Shown in pieces: positions 27,301-34,001 of a stretch of 64,000 bases of DNA. The stretch covers positions 334,362 to 398,361 of the forward strand of contig NZ_LQMT02000032.1 in the NCBI RefSeq assembly GCF_001620365.2, written 5' to 3'. The stretch is from Amycolatopsis keratiniphila subsp. keratiniphila. Its GTDB lineage: Bacteria; Actinomycetota; Actinomycetes; Mycobacteriales; Pseudonocardiaceae. Made by a program: the position numbers and the translations under genes. How positions within the stretch are numbered: the stretch's first letter is position 1; each line of letters begins with the position of its first letter. The notes under the pieces are model-generated. The model was given only the letters and a program-made list of their open reading frames with translations. It was not told the DNA's origin and did no database searches.

Positions 27301-27477
27301 GCGATCGTGGTGATCGGCGGGCTGGTCAGCTCGACCCTGCTGACGCTGATCCTGGTGCCGACGCTGTACACGATGGTCGAGACGCGGAAGGAGAAGCGCC
27401 GCGCGAAGAAGGCGGCCCGCCGGTCCCCGTCGGAAGCGCCGTCGTCGGAGACGCTGACGCCGGAGCCGAGCGCGTAG
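24352..27477 (+). CDS. RND-family efflux transporter, AcrB/SwrC-like
   Basis: Proton-driven exporter of 1041 aa with about 12 helices and two large extracytoplasmic loops (about residues 35-330 and 565-860). The start LARLSLRNRSLIGLLAL, the porter stretch ITPYAGASPDAVDRQVTEPLE and the helix-4 motif GRVVDDSIVVLENIKRHL (the conserved Asp pair of the proton relay, about residue 402) identify the hydrophobe/amphiphile RND group; a second repeat has GIVVTNAIVLIDLINQYR. It is closest in style to Gram-positive SwrC/YerP pumps. No membrane-fusion or outer-membrane partner is adjacent. Its ATG has a tgggggat site. Substrates are unknown. Confidence 0.9.
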   Translation: MSTLARLSLRNRSLIGLLALVVIGFGAFALPQLKQQLFPSLQFPQAQVITPYAGASPDAVDRQVTEPLEGGLQGLKGLEELSSTSSEGLSRITAQFEFGTDIDAAVGQIQRVIDGLKARLPQNSEPTVSAGSTDDLPVVLLAAGTTGDPQALAPALTGEVAPELRKIDGVREVEVTGARQPRVTIALDYAKLAAAGVDPSSIATTLQTAGAAVPAGTLTEGDKTLTVQVGGGPTTVDTIKNLYLTPDSRPGAPAGKPVKLGDVADVQAGFAPPTSITRTNGKPSLGLSITMVENGNAVAISEAVRDKLPELSKKIGAEMSVVFDQGTPVKDAISGLTTEGLLGLAFAVVVILLFLMSVRSTLVTAVSIPLSVVVALLALWTGDLSLNLLTLGALTIAIGRVVDDSIVVLENIKRHLAYGEEKQRAVLDGVREVAGAVTSSTLTTVAVFLPIAFVGGFVGELFSPFAITVTVALLASLLVSLTIVPVLAYWFLKPPKAPADEREAELTRQAAEDKERRGLLQRGYVPVIRFATRRRVTVVLLALIIFGGTVGLASQLNTNFLDQSGSTTLSLSQKLPPGTSSEAKEKAAGAVEQALAAEPAVETYQVSIGGGNFFGGGTATSIQVTVAKDTDLDALSDRLRGKLDRPELGEVKIGAEASGFNSDQISITVTAPDEAALKPAAEQVRQALSGIPDLTEVTSDLAQGSPRVQVEVDAAKAAASGLSATTIGQIANQAIAGRTVTQLPVDGQRTDIVLRAGTAPVSVDAVKALPIPSATGVVRLDSVATVSTVDGPAAVHRTSGELSTTVTAKNTGADLAATTKAIQSKLDGLTFTSGAAYKLGGVSEDQQEAFGNLFLALLAAVAIVYLIMVATFRSLIQPLILLVSIPFAATGAIGLLLATGTALGLPALIGMLMLVGIVVTNAIVLIDLINQYRASGMSVADAVVEGGRRRLRPILMTAAATIFALIPMALGLTGQGGFIGQPLAIVVIGGLVSSTLLTLILVPTLYTMVETRKEKRRAKKAARRSPSEAPSSETLTPEPSA

Positions 27478-27576
27478 ACCTGGGGCCGGGGGGGAGGAAG
27501 GCACGCCGGGGCCGGGTGGGCGCCCGGCGTGCCTTCCGCATTCAGCCGACCAACTGCATGGTGCGCCGTCAGGACC

Positions 27577-27607
27577 AAGTACGTGAAGGCCCCCTTCACG
27601 TACTTGT
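27577..27607. repeat. Intergenic palindrome, gtgaaggcc family
   Basis: Perfect 14-bp arms (caagtacgtgaagg and ccttcacgtacttg) with a 3-nt loop, 100 bp after the RND gene. The gtgaaggc core recurs at 63931 in a different long palindrome. It probably ends transcription of the RND gene. Confidence 0.85.
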
Positions 27608-27676
27608 CGGTGCGAAATCGGCGTCTCTACGGCGGAGGCACTTCCTCGGGGAGCCGGCCACGTTGCCGCAACCCGT

Positions 27677-27764
27677 AACTCGCGTGATTGGAGCCGTGAC
27701 TCGCGTGATTGGAGCAGGTACGCCTCCAATCACGCGAGTCACGCGTCTGATCACGCGAGTCACG
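27677..27764. repeat. Composite palindrome with actcgcgtgattggag units
   Basis: A 20-bp perfect stem (27695-27714 with 27724-27743, 9-nt loop) is flanked by second copies of the half unit (27677-27693 and 27748-27764). The outer unit supplies the stop codon of the convergent secreted-protein gene (tca at 27760-27762). Similar in plan to 3692-3820. Confidence 0.85.
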
Positions 27765-28596
27765 CCTTCCGGAACCGCCAGGTCTTGCTGTCGAAGGCCA
27801 CACACCACGACGGCGACAGCATGACGACTCGCAGGGTCCCGTCGGCGGCGACGTCGATGCCCTCGGTCTCGAAGTTCCCGCTGCAGGTGCTCTTCAGGGG
27901 CAGTTGCCCCAGCGACGTCACCCGCCCGGTCACGTCCGAACCCGACAGCGCACCGGAAAGATCCACCTGCAGCAGCGGCTTCGTGGTCCCGAACAGCGAA
28001 CCCTCGGGGTCGTCGGACGCGCAGAGCAGCCTGGTCGCGGTGAGGAAGTCACAGCCCTGGATGTCCCGCACGGCCTTGTCGAGCCGGATCGCGGACGAGT
28101 ACGGCAGGTTCGCGGACGGGTTCGTATGCGCGACGCCGGGCATCGGGTGCACGAGGAACCGGTCCATCGTTCCCCACTCGCCCGCCACCATCCAGCGGGC
28201 ATCGGGCGTCACGGCGGCGAACGAGTTGTTGTTCGCCTCCCACGATTCCAGCGCGTGCGTGTAGTTCGCCCACTTCCCGTCGGGCGATTCGACGCGGAAG
28301 AGCTTCGCTCCCCGGTCGTCGCGCTGGTACGGCTCGACGTACCAACCCTGCGCGGAGCCAGGGTCACCGACGTGGTTCCAGCCCTGGGTCGAGAGGCTCA
28401 TCGGGACGGTCGCGATCCCGGTGTAGCGGTAGATCGTCCCGGACGGCCGCTCGATGGTGGCCAGGCCCTGACCCTCGTCGAGCGGGCGGGCATTGTCCGA
28501 GCCGACGGTGGTCCAGCCGGTGACGGCTTGGGCGGCGGCGGGTGAGAACACCGCGACCAACGCGGCGATGGCGAGCACGATCCCGGTTCTACGCAT
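27760..28596 (-). CDS. Secreted protein of unknown function
   Basis: Product of 278 aa with a signal peptide (MRRTGIVLAIAALVAVFSP, cleavage after Ala-Gln-Ala near residue 24). The mature part contains repeated hydrophobic strands ending in Asp/Gly turns (SGTIYRYTGIATVPMSL, GCDFLTATRLLCASDDPEG) and four Cys that may form two disulphides; it looks like a small all-beta or partial propeller fold. I do not recognise the family. The last residues (FRKA) and the stop fall inside an intergenic repeat, so the C-terminus may have been reshaped by the repeat. The start has a cggag site. Not clearly related to the secreted protein at 3880-5079. Confidence 0.7.
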   Translation of the reverse strand: MRRTGIVLAIAALVAVFSPAAAQAVTGWTTVGSDNARPLDEGQGLATIERPSGTIYRYTGIATVPMSLSTQGWNHVGDPGSAQGWYVEPYQRDDRGAKLFRVESPDGKWANYTHALESWEANNNSFAAVTPDARWMVAGEWGTMDRFLVHPMPGVAHTNPSANLPYSSAIRLDKAVRDIQGCDFLTATRLLCASDDPEGSLFGTTKPLLQVDLSGALSGSDVTGRVTSLGQLPLKSTCSGNFETEGIDVAADGTLRVVMLSPSWCVAFDSKTWRFRKA

Positions 28597-28716
28597 GAAG
28601 GCTCCGTCCCGGCTGGGTTTCGCTGGCGCGTACTGATTACCAGCGAAGACCGGGACGGGCAGCCGCCATGTGAAGGATTTTCAGATTTTGTCCGGTTTCG
28701 GACACCGGACGGACAC

Positions 28717-28959
28717 TCAGTCGCCCGGCTTGAGACCGTCGTAGATCTTCTTGCAGTCCGGGCAGACCGGCGAACCGGGCTTCGCCGACTTCGTCACCGG
28801 GAAGACCTCACCGCACAGCGCCACCACGTGCGTGCCCATGACCGCGCTCTCGGCGATCTTGTTCTTGCGCACGTAGTGGAACATCTTCGGCGAATCGTCG
28901 TCGGTGCCGTCGGTGCCCTCGGGACGGGTATCCGGCTTCGGAAGGGTCTGAGTACTCAC
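28717..28959 (-). CDS. DUF3039 family small zinc-ribbon protein
   Basis: Product of 80 aa. The conserved core MFHYVRKNKIAESAVMGTHV is followed by VALCGEVFPV and the paired ligands CPDCKKIYDGL, which probably bind zinc (three Cys are visible). Matches DUF3039, present near sigB in mycobacteria (Rv2708c). GTG 28959 fits best: a cattat -10-like element (read on this strand) lies about 10 nt before it, so the message may be nearly leaderless. The ATG within the core is a shorter alternative. It is divergent from the Spo0M gene. Function unknown. Confidence 0.85.
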   Translation of the reverse strand: MSTQTLPKPDTRPEGTDGTDDDSPKMFHYVRKNKIAESAVMGTHVVALCGEVFPVTKSAKPGSPVCPDCKKIYDGLKPGD

Positions 28960-29017
28960 CCCTCCATAATGCCCCAAATCCTCCTGCGCACACCGACGAC
29001 CTGGCAGGATCTCGCCC

Positions 29018-29824
29018 ATGTTCCAGAAGGTGCTCGCGACGTTCGGCTCGGGCGGGGCGAAGATCGACGCCCGGCTGCTCGACCGCACGGTGTCCCCCGG
29101 CCGCCCGTTGCGCGGCGAGGTCCTGCTGCTCGGCGGCGAAGTCGATCAAGAGATCAACGGCCTCTCGGTGAAGCTGCTCGCCAGGGTCACGGTCCCGGAC
29201 GAGCGCCGCCCCGGTGTCGAGGACCTCGAGTTCGGCGTCCAGCAGCTGGCGGGCAAGGAGCGGATCGGGCCCGGCCAGCAGGTCCGGATCCCGTTCGAGG
29301 TGGCCCTGCCCTGGGAGACGCCGATCTCCAGTGTCTTCGGCAAACCGCTGAACGGGATGGCCGTCGGCCTGCAGACCAGCCTCGACATCGCGAACTCCGT
29401 CACCGACCCGGTCGACGTCGACGCCGCCGCGATCGAGCCGCTACCCGCGCAGAAACGGATCCTCGACGCCTTCAGCCGGATCGGCTTCGTCTTCCGCGAG
29501 GCCGTGCTGGAACGCGGCCGCGTCGACGGCGCGGTCCAGCAGCTGCCGTTCTTCCAGGAGATCCGCTTCACCCCCTCGCCGCGATTCGCGCCCGTCTTCA
29601 CCTCGGTGGCGGTGACCTTCCTGTCCTCGCCGTCGGAGACCCAGGTCGTACTGGAGGTGACCAAACGGGTCCGGGTGTCCAAGAGCGGCGGATTCGGCGG
29701 ACGCGGCCAGGACTTCCTCGGCCTGTTCAAGGTCGACCACGCCGCGCTGGAGCGGGTCAAGTGGGAGCCGCAGCTCGAAGGCTGGCTGCACGAGGTGGCC
29801 AAGGCGCGCGGGATCTTCGACTGA
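29018..29824 (+). CDS. Spo0M/arrestin-like sporulation-control family protein
   Basis: Cytoplasmic protein of 268 aa matching the SpoOM (sporulation control protein) family, which has an arrestin-like beta-sandwich. The start MFQKVLATFGSGGAKIDARL, the strand pair GRPLRGEVLLLGGEVDQEI and the second-domain segment GFVFREAVLERGRVDGAVQQ, then QEIRFTPSP, are characteristic. In Bacillus the family influences sporulation; in Actinobacteria the role is not known to me. The stop overlaps the next gene's ATG by 1 nt, so it is coupled to the HD-domain gene. Confidence 0.85.
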   Translation: MFQKVLATFGSGGAKIDARLLDRTVSPGRPLRGEVLLLGGEVDQEINGLSVKLLARVTVPDERRPGVEDLEFGVQQLAGKERIGPGQQVRIPFEVALPWETPISSVFGKPLNGMAVGLQTSLDIANSVTDPVDVDAAAIEPLPAQKRILDAFSRIGFVFREAVLERGRVDGAVQQLPFFQEIRFTPSPRFAPVFTSVAVTFLSSPSETQVVLEVTKRVRVSKSGGFGGRGQDFLGLFKVDHAALERVKWEPQLEGWLHEVAKARGIFD

Positions 29825-30468
29825 TGGACTGGCCGACCGCGATCACCCGGCTCGGTGGCGATCACCGGATCGCCGCCGTCGCGTGGAACGACCTCCAGAC
29901 CCGGTACGCCGAACCGCACCGCCGCTACCACGATCTCCGGCACGTCACGGCCGTCGCCCGGGACAGCGGCGCCCTCGCCGTCGCCTTCGGCCTGGGCGCT
30001 CGCGAGCGCGCGCTCGTCGCCATCGCGGCGTGGACGCACGACGTCGTCTACGACGCCCGCCCCGGCGAGGACGAACAGGCGAGCGCGGCCTGGACCCGCG
30101 ACGAACTCACCAACGCCGGGGTCCCCGCGGCCGACGTCGAACGTGCCGGGGAACTGGTCCTCAGCACGATCCACCACGCCGCCCCCGACGAAGACCTCCT
30201 CGCCACGGCACTGCTGGACGCAGACCTCGCGATCCTCGGCGCCGCGCCGGAGGACTACGAGCAGTACGCCAACGGTGTCCGGGAGGAGTATTCGATCTAC
30301 TCCGACGAGGACTGGCGGGCCGGCCGCGCGGCCGTGCTCGAGAACCTGCTGGCCAGGCCGCGGCTGTACCGCAGCGACATCGCGCGGGCACGCTGGGAGT
30401 CCAAGGCGCGCGAGAACCTCTCGAACGAACTGACCCGATGGCGTGACGCGGACCCACATCACCGATGA
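29824..30468 (+). CDS. HD-domain metal-dependent phosphohydrolase-like protein
   Basis: Soluble 214-aa protein with HD-type metal ligands: HRRYHDLRHV (about residues 37-46) and AAWTHDVVYDA (about 76-86, the HD pair), and further His/Asp in LSTIHHAAPDED and LLDADLAIL. The pattern fits the predicted HD phosphohydrolases that open with a YHxxxH motif. The substrate is unknown; nucleotides are typical for the superfamily. It is translationally coupled to the Spo0M gene (overlap at 29822-29826) and ends 9 bp before psuG. Confidence 0.8.
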   Translation: MDWPTAITRLGGDHRIAAVAWNDLQTRYAEPHRRYHDLRHVTAVARDSGALAVAFGLGARERALVAIAAWTHDVVYDARPGEDEQASAAWTRDELTNAGVPAADVERAGELVLSTIHHAAPDEDLLATALLDADLAILGAAPEDYEQYANGVREEYSIYSDEDWRAGRAAVLENLLARPRLYRSDIARARWESKARENLSNELTRWRDADPHHR

Positions 30469-30477
30469 TGTTCGTTC

Positions 30478-31395
30478 GTGACTCCGCAACTGTCCCTTCA
30501 CGAAGAGGTCGCCTCCGCCCTCGCCGCCGGTGACCCCGTCGTCGCGCTGGAGAGCACCATCCTCTCCCACGGTCTCCCGCCCGGCCGCAACCTCGACGTC
30601 GCCCGGCGGCTGGAGAAGGTCGTGCGCGACGGCGGCGCCGTCCCCGCGACCATCGCCGTCCTCGACGGCGTCCCCCTGATCGGCCTCACCGGCCAGCAGC
30701 TGGAACGGGTGTGTGCGCCCGGCGCGGACTTGGACAAGCTCTCCCTGCGCGACATCGGCCCGGCCGTCGGCCTCGGCCGCTCCGGCGCGACCACGGTCGC
30801 GAGCACCGCGGCACTGGCCGCCGCGGCCGGGATCGGCATGTTCGCCACCGGCGGGCTCGGCGGCGTGCACCAGGGCGCGGCGCAGAGCTGGGACGTGTCG
30901 GCGGACCTGGGCGTGCTCGCGAAGGTGCCGACCACGGTCGTCTGCTCGGGCGTGAAGTCGGTGCTCGACATCGCCGCGACCCTCGAGGTGCTGGAGACCA
31001 ACTCGGTGCCCGTGCTGGGCTACCGCACCGGCGAGTTCCCGGCGTTCTACCTGCGCTCGTCCGGTTTCGAGGTGCCGTGGCGGGTCGACGACGCCGCACA
31101 GGCCGCCGCGGTCATCGCCGCCCACCGGGCGCACGCGACTTCCGGGGTGCTGCTGGCGAATCCGATCCCGGAAGCGTCCGAAATGGACCGGGCGCTGCAC
31201 GACCGGCTGCTCGCCGAGGGGCTGGAACTCCTCAAGACCCGTGGCGTGCACGGGAAGGACGTCACACCGGTGCTGCTGGAGCACTTCCACACCGCCAGCG
31301 AGGGCGTGAGCCTCGACGCGAACGAGGCCCTGGTCCTGTCCAACGCGGAACTGGCCACCGAAGTCGCCGTCGCGCTCGCCGGGACCGCCGCATGA
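30478..31395 (+). CDS. psuG: Pseudouridine-5'-phosphate glycosidase
   Basis: Splits pseudouridine 5'-phosphate into uracil and ribose 5-phosphate in the cytoplasm. The 305-aa protein shows the family motifs VALESTILSHG (residues 22-32, with the catalytic Glu), GGLGGVHQGA (about 125-134, metal/phosphate region) and VVCSGVKSVLDI (Lys 160, the Schiff-base lysine by comparison with E. coli PsuG). Length is as usual (300-312). The GTG start lacks a strong ribosome site, so it may be read by coupling from the HD gene 9 bp upstream. It overlaps the kinase gene by 4 nt, giving a complete two-step pathway. Confidence 0.93.
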   Translation: MTPQLSLHEEVASALAAGDPVVALESTILSHGLPPGRNLDVARRLEKVVRDGGAVPATIAVLDGVPLIGLTGQQLERVCAPGADLDKLSLRDIGPAVGLGRSGATTVASTAALAAAAGIGMFATGGLGGVHQGAAQSWDVSADLGVLAKVPTTVVCSGVKSVLDIAATLEVLETNSVPVLGYRTGEFPAFYLRSSGFEVPWRVDDAAQAAAVIAAHRAHATSGVLLANPIPEASEMDRALHDRLLAEGLELLKTRGVHGKDVTPVLLEHFHTASEGVSLDANEALVLSNAELATEVAVALAGTAA

Positions 31396-32264
31396 GCGGC
31401 ATCGTCGTCGTGGGCGACGTCGGCCTGGACGTGGTCGCGCGGCACGAGGGCCCGATCCCGCACGGCGGCGACATCCGCGCGAAGGTCCACTTCACCAGCG
31501 GCGGCGCCGGTGCGAACACCGCGCTGTGGCTGCGGGCCGAGGACACGGAGACCACGCTGGTCGCCCGGATCGGCGACGACTCCGGCGGCCGCATGGTGAA
31601 GAGCGAACTGGAGGCCGCGGGCGTCCGCTGCGAGTTCGCGGTGGATCCCGAGGAGCCGACGTTCTGCGTCGTCGTGCTCGTCGACGGCGCCGGCGAGCGG
31701 AGCATGCTCGCCGACCGCGCCGCGAACGCGAAGTTCAGTCCCGAGGACGTCACCGAGGCGGCGCTGGCCGGGGCGAGTCACCTGCACCTCTCGGGCTACG
31801 TCCTGCTGTACCCGTCGTCACGGCCCGCGGCGCTCGCCTCGCTGGCCGCGGCGAAGAAGGCCGGGCTGACGACGTCGGTCGACCCGCAGGCGGCGACGCT
31901 GATCACCGATCCCGCGGCCTTCCTCGACGACGTGCGCGGCGTCGACCTGCTGATGCCGAACACCAGCGAGCTGGTCGCGCTGACCGGGTCGAGTGATCCC
32001 GAAGCGGCGAAGGAACTGCTGGACTACGTCGGCGAGGTCGTGGTCACCGCCGGTCTCGACGGCGCCAGCTGGGTGGACGCGAGCGGCACCATCACCTCGG
32101 TGCCCGCGCAGCCGGCGGAATGCGTCGATTCGACCGGTGCCGGGGACGCCTTCGACGCCGGTGTGCTGGCGGCGTGGCTGCGCGGCGAGTCCACCGTGGA
32201 GGTGCTTCGGGCGGGGACGCGGCTGGGGGCTCGGGCGGTCGCGAAGGTCGGGCCGCAGCCGTAG
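31392..32264 (+). CDS. psuK: PfkB-family sugar kinase, pseudouridine kinase
   Basis: Phosphorylates pseudouridine to give the PsuG substrate. PfkB family, 290 aa: the N-terminal FTSGGAGANTALWLRA (about residues 36-51) contacts the sugar, and the C-terminal anion-hole motif reads DSTGAGDAFDAGVLAAWL (about 246-263, catalytic Asp in GAGD). Assignment to pseudouridine rests on the 4-nt overlap with psuG and the frequent psuG-psuK pairing; a ribokinase-like specificity cannot be excluded from motifs alone. A family A palindrome begins 7 bp after the stop. Confidence 0.88.
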   Translation: MSGIVVVGDVGLDVVARHEGPIPHGGDIRAKVHFTSGGAGANTALWLRAEDTETTLVARIGDDSGGRMVKSELEAAGVRCEFAVDPEEPTFCVVVLVDGAGERSMLADRAANAKFSPEDVTEAALAGASHLHLSGYVLLYPSSRPAALASLAAAKKAGLTTSVDPQAATLITDPAAFLDDVRGVDLLMPNTSELVALTGSSDPEAAKELLDYVGEVVVTAGLDGASWVDASGTITSVPAQPAECVDSTGAGDAFDAGVLAAWLRGESTVEVLRAGTRLGARAVAKVGPQP

Positions 32265-32270
32265 CCGAAT

Positions 32271-32323
32271 GCTATGAACGGTCCGTTCCTTGCAAATTTT
32301 GCAAGGAACGGACCGTTCATAGC
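32271..32323. repeat. Family A intergenic palindrome, copy 2
   Basis: Perfect 53-bp palindrome (26-bp arms) between convergent psuK and the DUF3099 gene; it differs from copy 1 by one base at the centre and by the flanking gcta/tagc instead of gcca/tggc, with both arms changed together. Confidence 0.95.
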
Positions 32324-32337
32324 ACGTGCGAAACGAG

Positions 32338-32691
32338 TCAGCCGCCGTCGATGACGCGGTGACCGGAGCTCTCGATCCGCGTCGGCTCGGCCTGGTACCG
32401 GTTGACCTTCTCGCTCTTGCGCGGCGGCCGGTCGTTGGCGATCAGGACCGCGACCCACGGCAGCGGGATCGAGATCGCGATCAGCGCCAGTGCGAGCCAC
32501 CAGGTCTGGTAAAAGATCCCGGCCAGGATCAGGCAGGGGATGCGGAACGACATCATGATGATGTACTTCCGCTTCCGCTTGGCCAGCTGGTCTTCGTAGG
32601 ACGGGGCGGCTTCGGTGATCAGCACCGGAGCGGGTTCCCTCGGTTCGGGACCGTGGGCGGGCGCGTTCACAGCACCACCTCCGGCTTCCAT
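32338..32691 (-). CDS. DUF3099 family membrane protein
   Basis: Small two-helix membrane protein. The DUF3099 core is intact: YEDQLAKRKRKYIIMMSFRI, then helices IPCLILAGIFYQTWWLALAL and IAISIPLPWVAVLIANDRPP. The 117-aa form starts at ATG 32691 after a gggagtgggag site. ATG 32712 would overlap the upstream amidohydrolase stop by 4 nt but has no ribosome site, and GTG 32670 follows a good ggaggtgg; the start is therefore uncertain by 21-42 nt. Function unknown. Likely co-transcribed with the amidohydrolase gene. Confidence 0.78.
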   Translation of the reverse strand: MEAGGGAVNAPAHGPEPREPAPVLITEAAPSYEDQLAKRKRKYIIMMSFRIPCLILAGIFYQTWWLALALIAISIPLPWVAVLIANDRPPRKSEKVNRYQAEPTRIESSGHRVIDGG

Positions 32692-32708
32692 GCTCCCACT
32701 CCCCCGGC

Positions 32709-33977
32709 TCATCCGACACCCGGGTGGGTGAGCCGGTGCAAAGCCGCGACCACGAGCGTCTCGACGCCGGCCGAAAGCGTCGGATGCGGGACCGGCGCGA
32801 AGAGCGGCGAGTGGTTCGACGGGATGTCCTGTTCGAAGCGCCCGGCGGTCATCGCGGCGATCACCTTGCCCTCGTCCAGCCCGCCGACCAGCCAGAACAC
32901 CGACGGCACCCCGGCGGCGCGGCCGAATTCGCTGAAGTCCTCGCTGCCGGTGACCAGCGGCGCGGGCATCACCCGGCCCTCACCGAAGTGGTCGCGGAAG
33001 GCGGCGGTGAGCCCCTCGGTGGCCGCGTCGTCGTTCTCGGTGACCGGGAACGCGCCGATCCGCTCGATCTCCGGCGGTTTCGGCGCGCCCGCGGTGGCCG
33101 CCTCGCCCTGGACGATCCGCTCGACCGCCGCGACGACCTTCTCCCGCACGGCCTGGTCGAACGACCGGATGTTGACCTCGAGTACGGCGTTGTCGGCGAT
33201 GATGTTGTGCGCGGTGCCGACGTGCAGCGACCCCACGGTCACCACCGCCGATTCGGTCGCCGAGATCTCCCGCGACACGATGGTCTGCAGTTTGAGCACC
33301 ACGGACGCGGCGAGCACGGCGGGATCCACCGTGGTCTCCGGCCGCGAACCGTGCCCGCCCCGGCCGTGCAGGGTGATGCGGAGCGCGTCGGTGGCCGCCA
33401 TGATCACGCCCGGCCTGGTCAGCACCCAGCCCGCCGGGCCGGGGACGACATGCTGGCCGAGCACGACGTCGGGCTTGCCGGCGGGTTCGAAGACGCCGTC
33501 GCGGACCATGCCGGCGGCGCCGTCCCCGGCCTCCTCCCCCGGCTGGAAGACGACCATCAGCGTGCCGGACCAGTGCTCGCGTCCGGCCGCGAGCAGCGAC
33601 GCGGCGCCGGAGAGCCAGGTGGCGTGCATGTCGTGGCCGCAGGCGTGCATCACCGGGACGTCGCGGCCGTCGGCGTCGACCCCGCGCGCGGTGCTCGCGT
33701 ACGGCAGGCCGGTCTTCTCCTCGACCGGCAGCGCGTCGATGTCGGCGCGCAGCATCACCTTCGGGCCGGGGCCGTTGCGCAGCACGCCCAGCACACCGGT
33801 ACGCCCGATGCCGGTGTGCACCTCGTAACCGTCGGCCTCCAGGCGCCGCGCCAGTTCGGCGGCGGTGCGGGTTTCGGCGAACGACAGCTCCGGATGCCGG
33901 TGGAGGTCGGTGTACAGGTCTTCCAATCCGGGCAGCGCCGCCTGCAGCGGTGCCAGGACACTTTCGAGGCTCACCAC
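32709..33977 (-). CDS. M20-family amidohydrolase (hippurate hydrolase/aminoacylase-like)
   Basis: Dinuclear zinc peptidase-fold hydrolase of 422 aa that cleaves N-acyl amino acids or similar amides. Metal-site motifs are visible: LHRHPELSF near the N-terminus, MHACGHDMHATWLSGA (about residues 109-124), and the catalytic Glu pair in FQPGEEAGDGA (about 144-154); GQHVVPGPAG and the dimerisation lid GRGGHGSRPE follow. The family is mostly cytoplasmic and no signal peptide is present. The start is GTG 33977 (a second GTG follows directly). The true substrate is not readable. It is divergent from the methyltransferase at 34002. Confidence 0.9.
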   Translation of the reverse strand: MVSLESVLAPLQAALPGLEDLYTDLHRHPELSFAETRTAAELARRLEADGYEVHTGIGRTGVLGVLRNGPGPKVMLRADIDALPVEEKTGLPYASTARGVDADGRDVPVMHACGHDMHATWLSGAASLLAAGREHWSGTLMVVFQPGEEAGDGAAGMVRDGVFEPAGKPDVVLGQHVVPGPAGWVLTRPGVIMAATDALRITLHGRGGHGSRPETTVDPAVLAASVVLKLQTIVSREISATESAVVTVGSLHVGTAHNIIADNAVLEVNIRSFDQAVREKVVAAVERIVQGEAATAGAPKPPEIERIGAFPVTENDDAATEGLTAAFRDHFGEGRVMPAPLVTGSEDFSEFGRAAGVPSVFWLVGGLDEGKVIAAMTAGRFEQDIPSNHSPLFAPVPHPTLSAGVETLVVAALHRLTHPGVG

Positions 33978-34001
33978 GTCATCCTGGCAGTATTACCGAC
34001 C

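Noticed and set aside
24469..27729. 1086-aa open frame antisense to the RND gene
   Set aside because: Arg/His/Asp-rich low-complexity product, typical shadow of a GC-rich gene; the sense strand encodes a complete conserved pump.
28957..29018. tRNA or small RNA gene between the DUF3039 and Spo0M genes
   Set aside because: Only about 58 bp, no cloverleaf or anticodon arm; it is a divergent promoter region.
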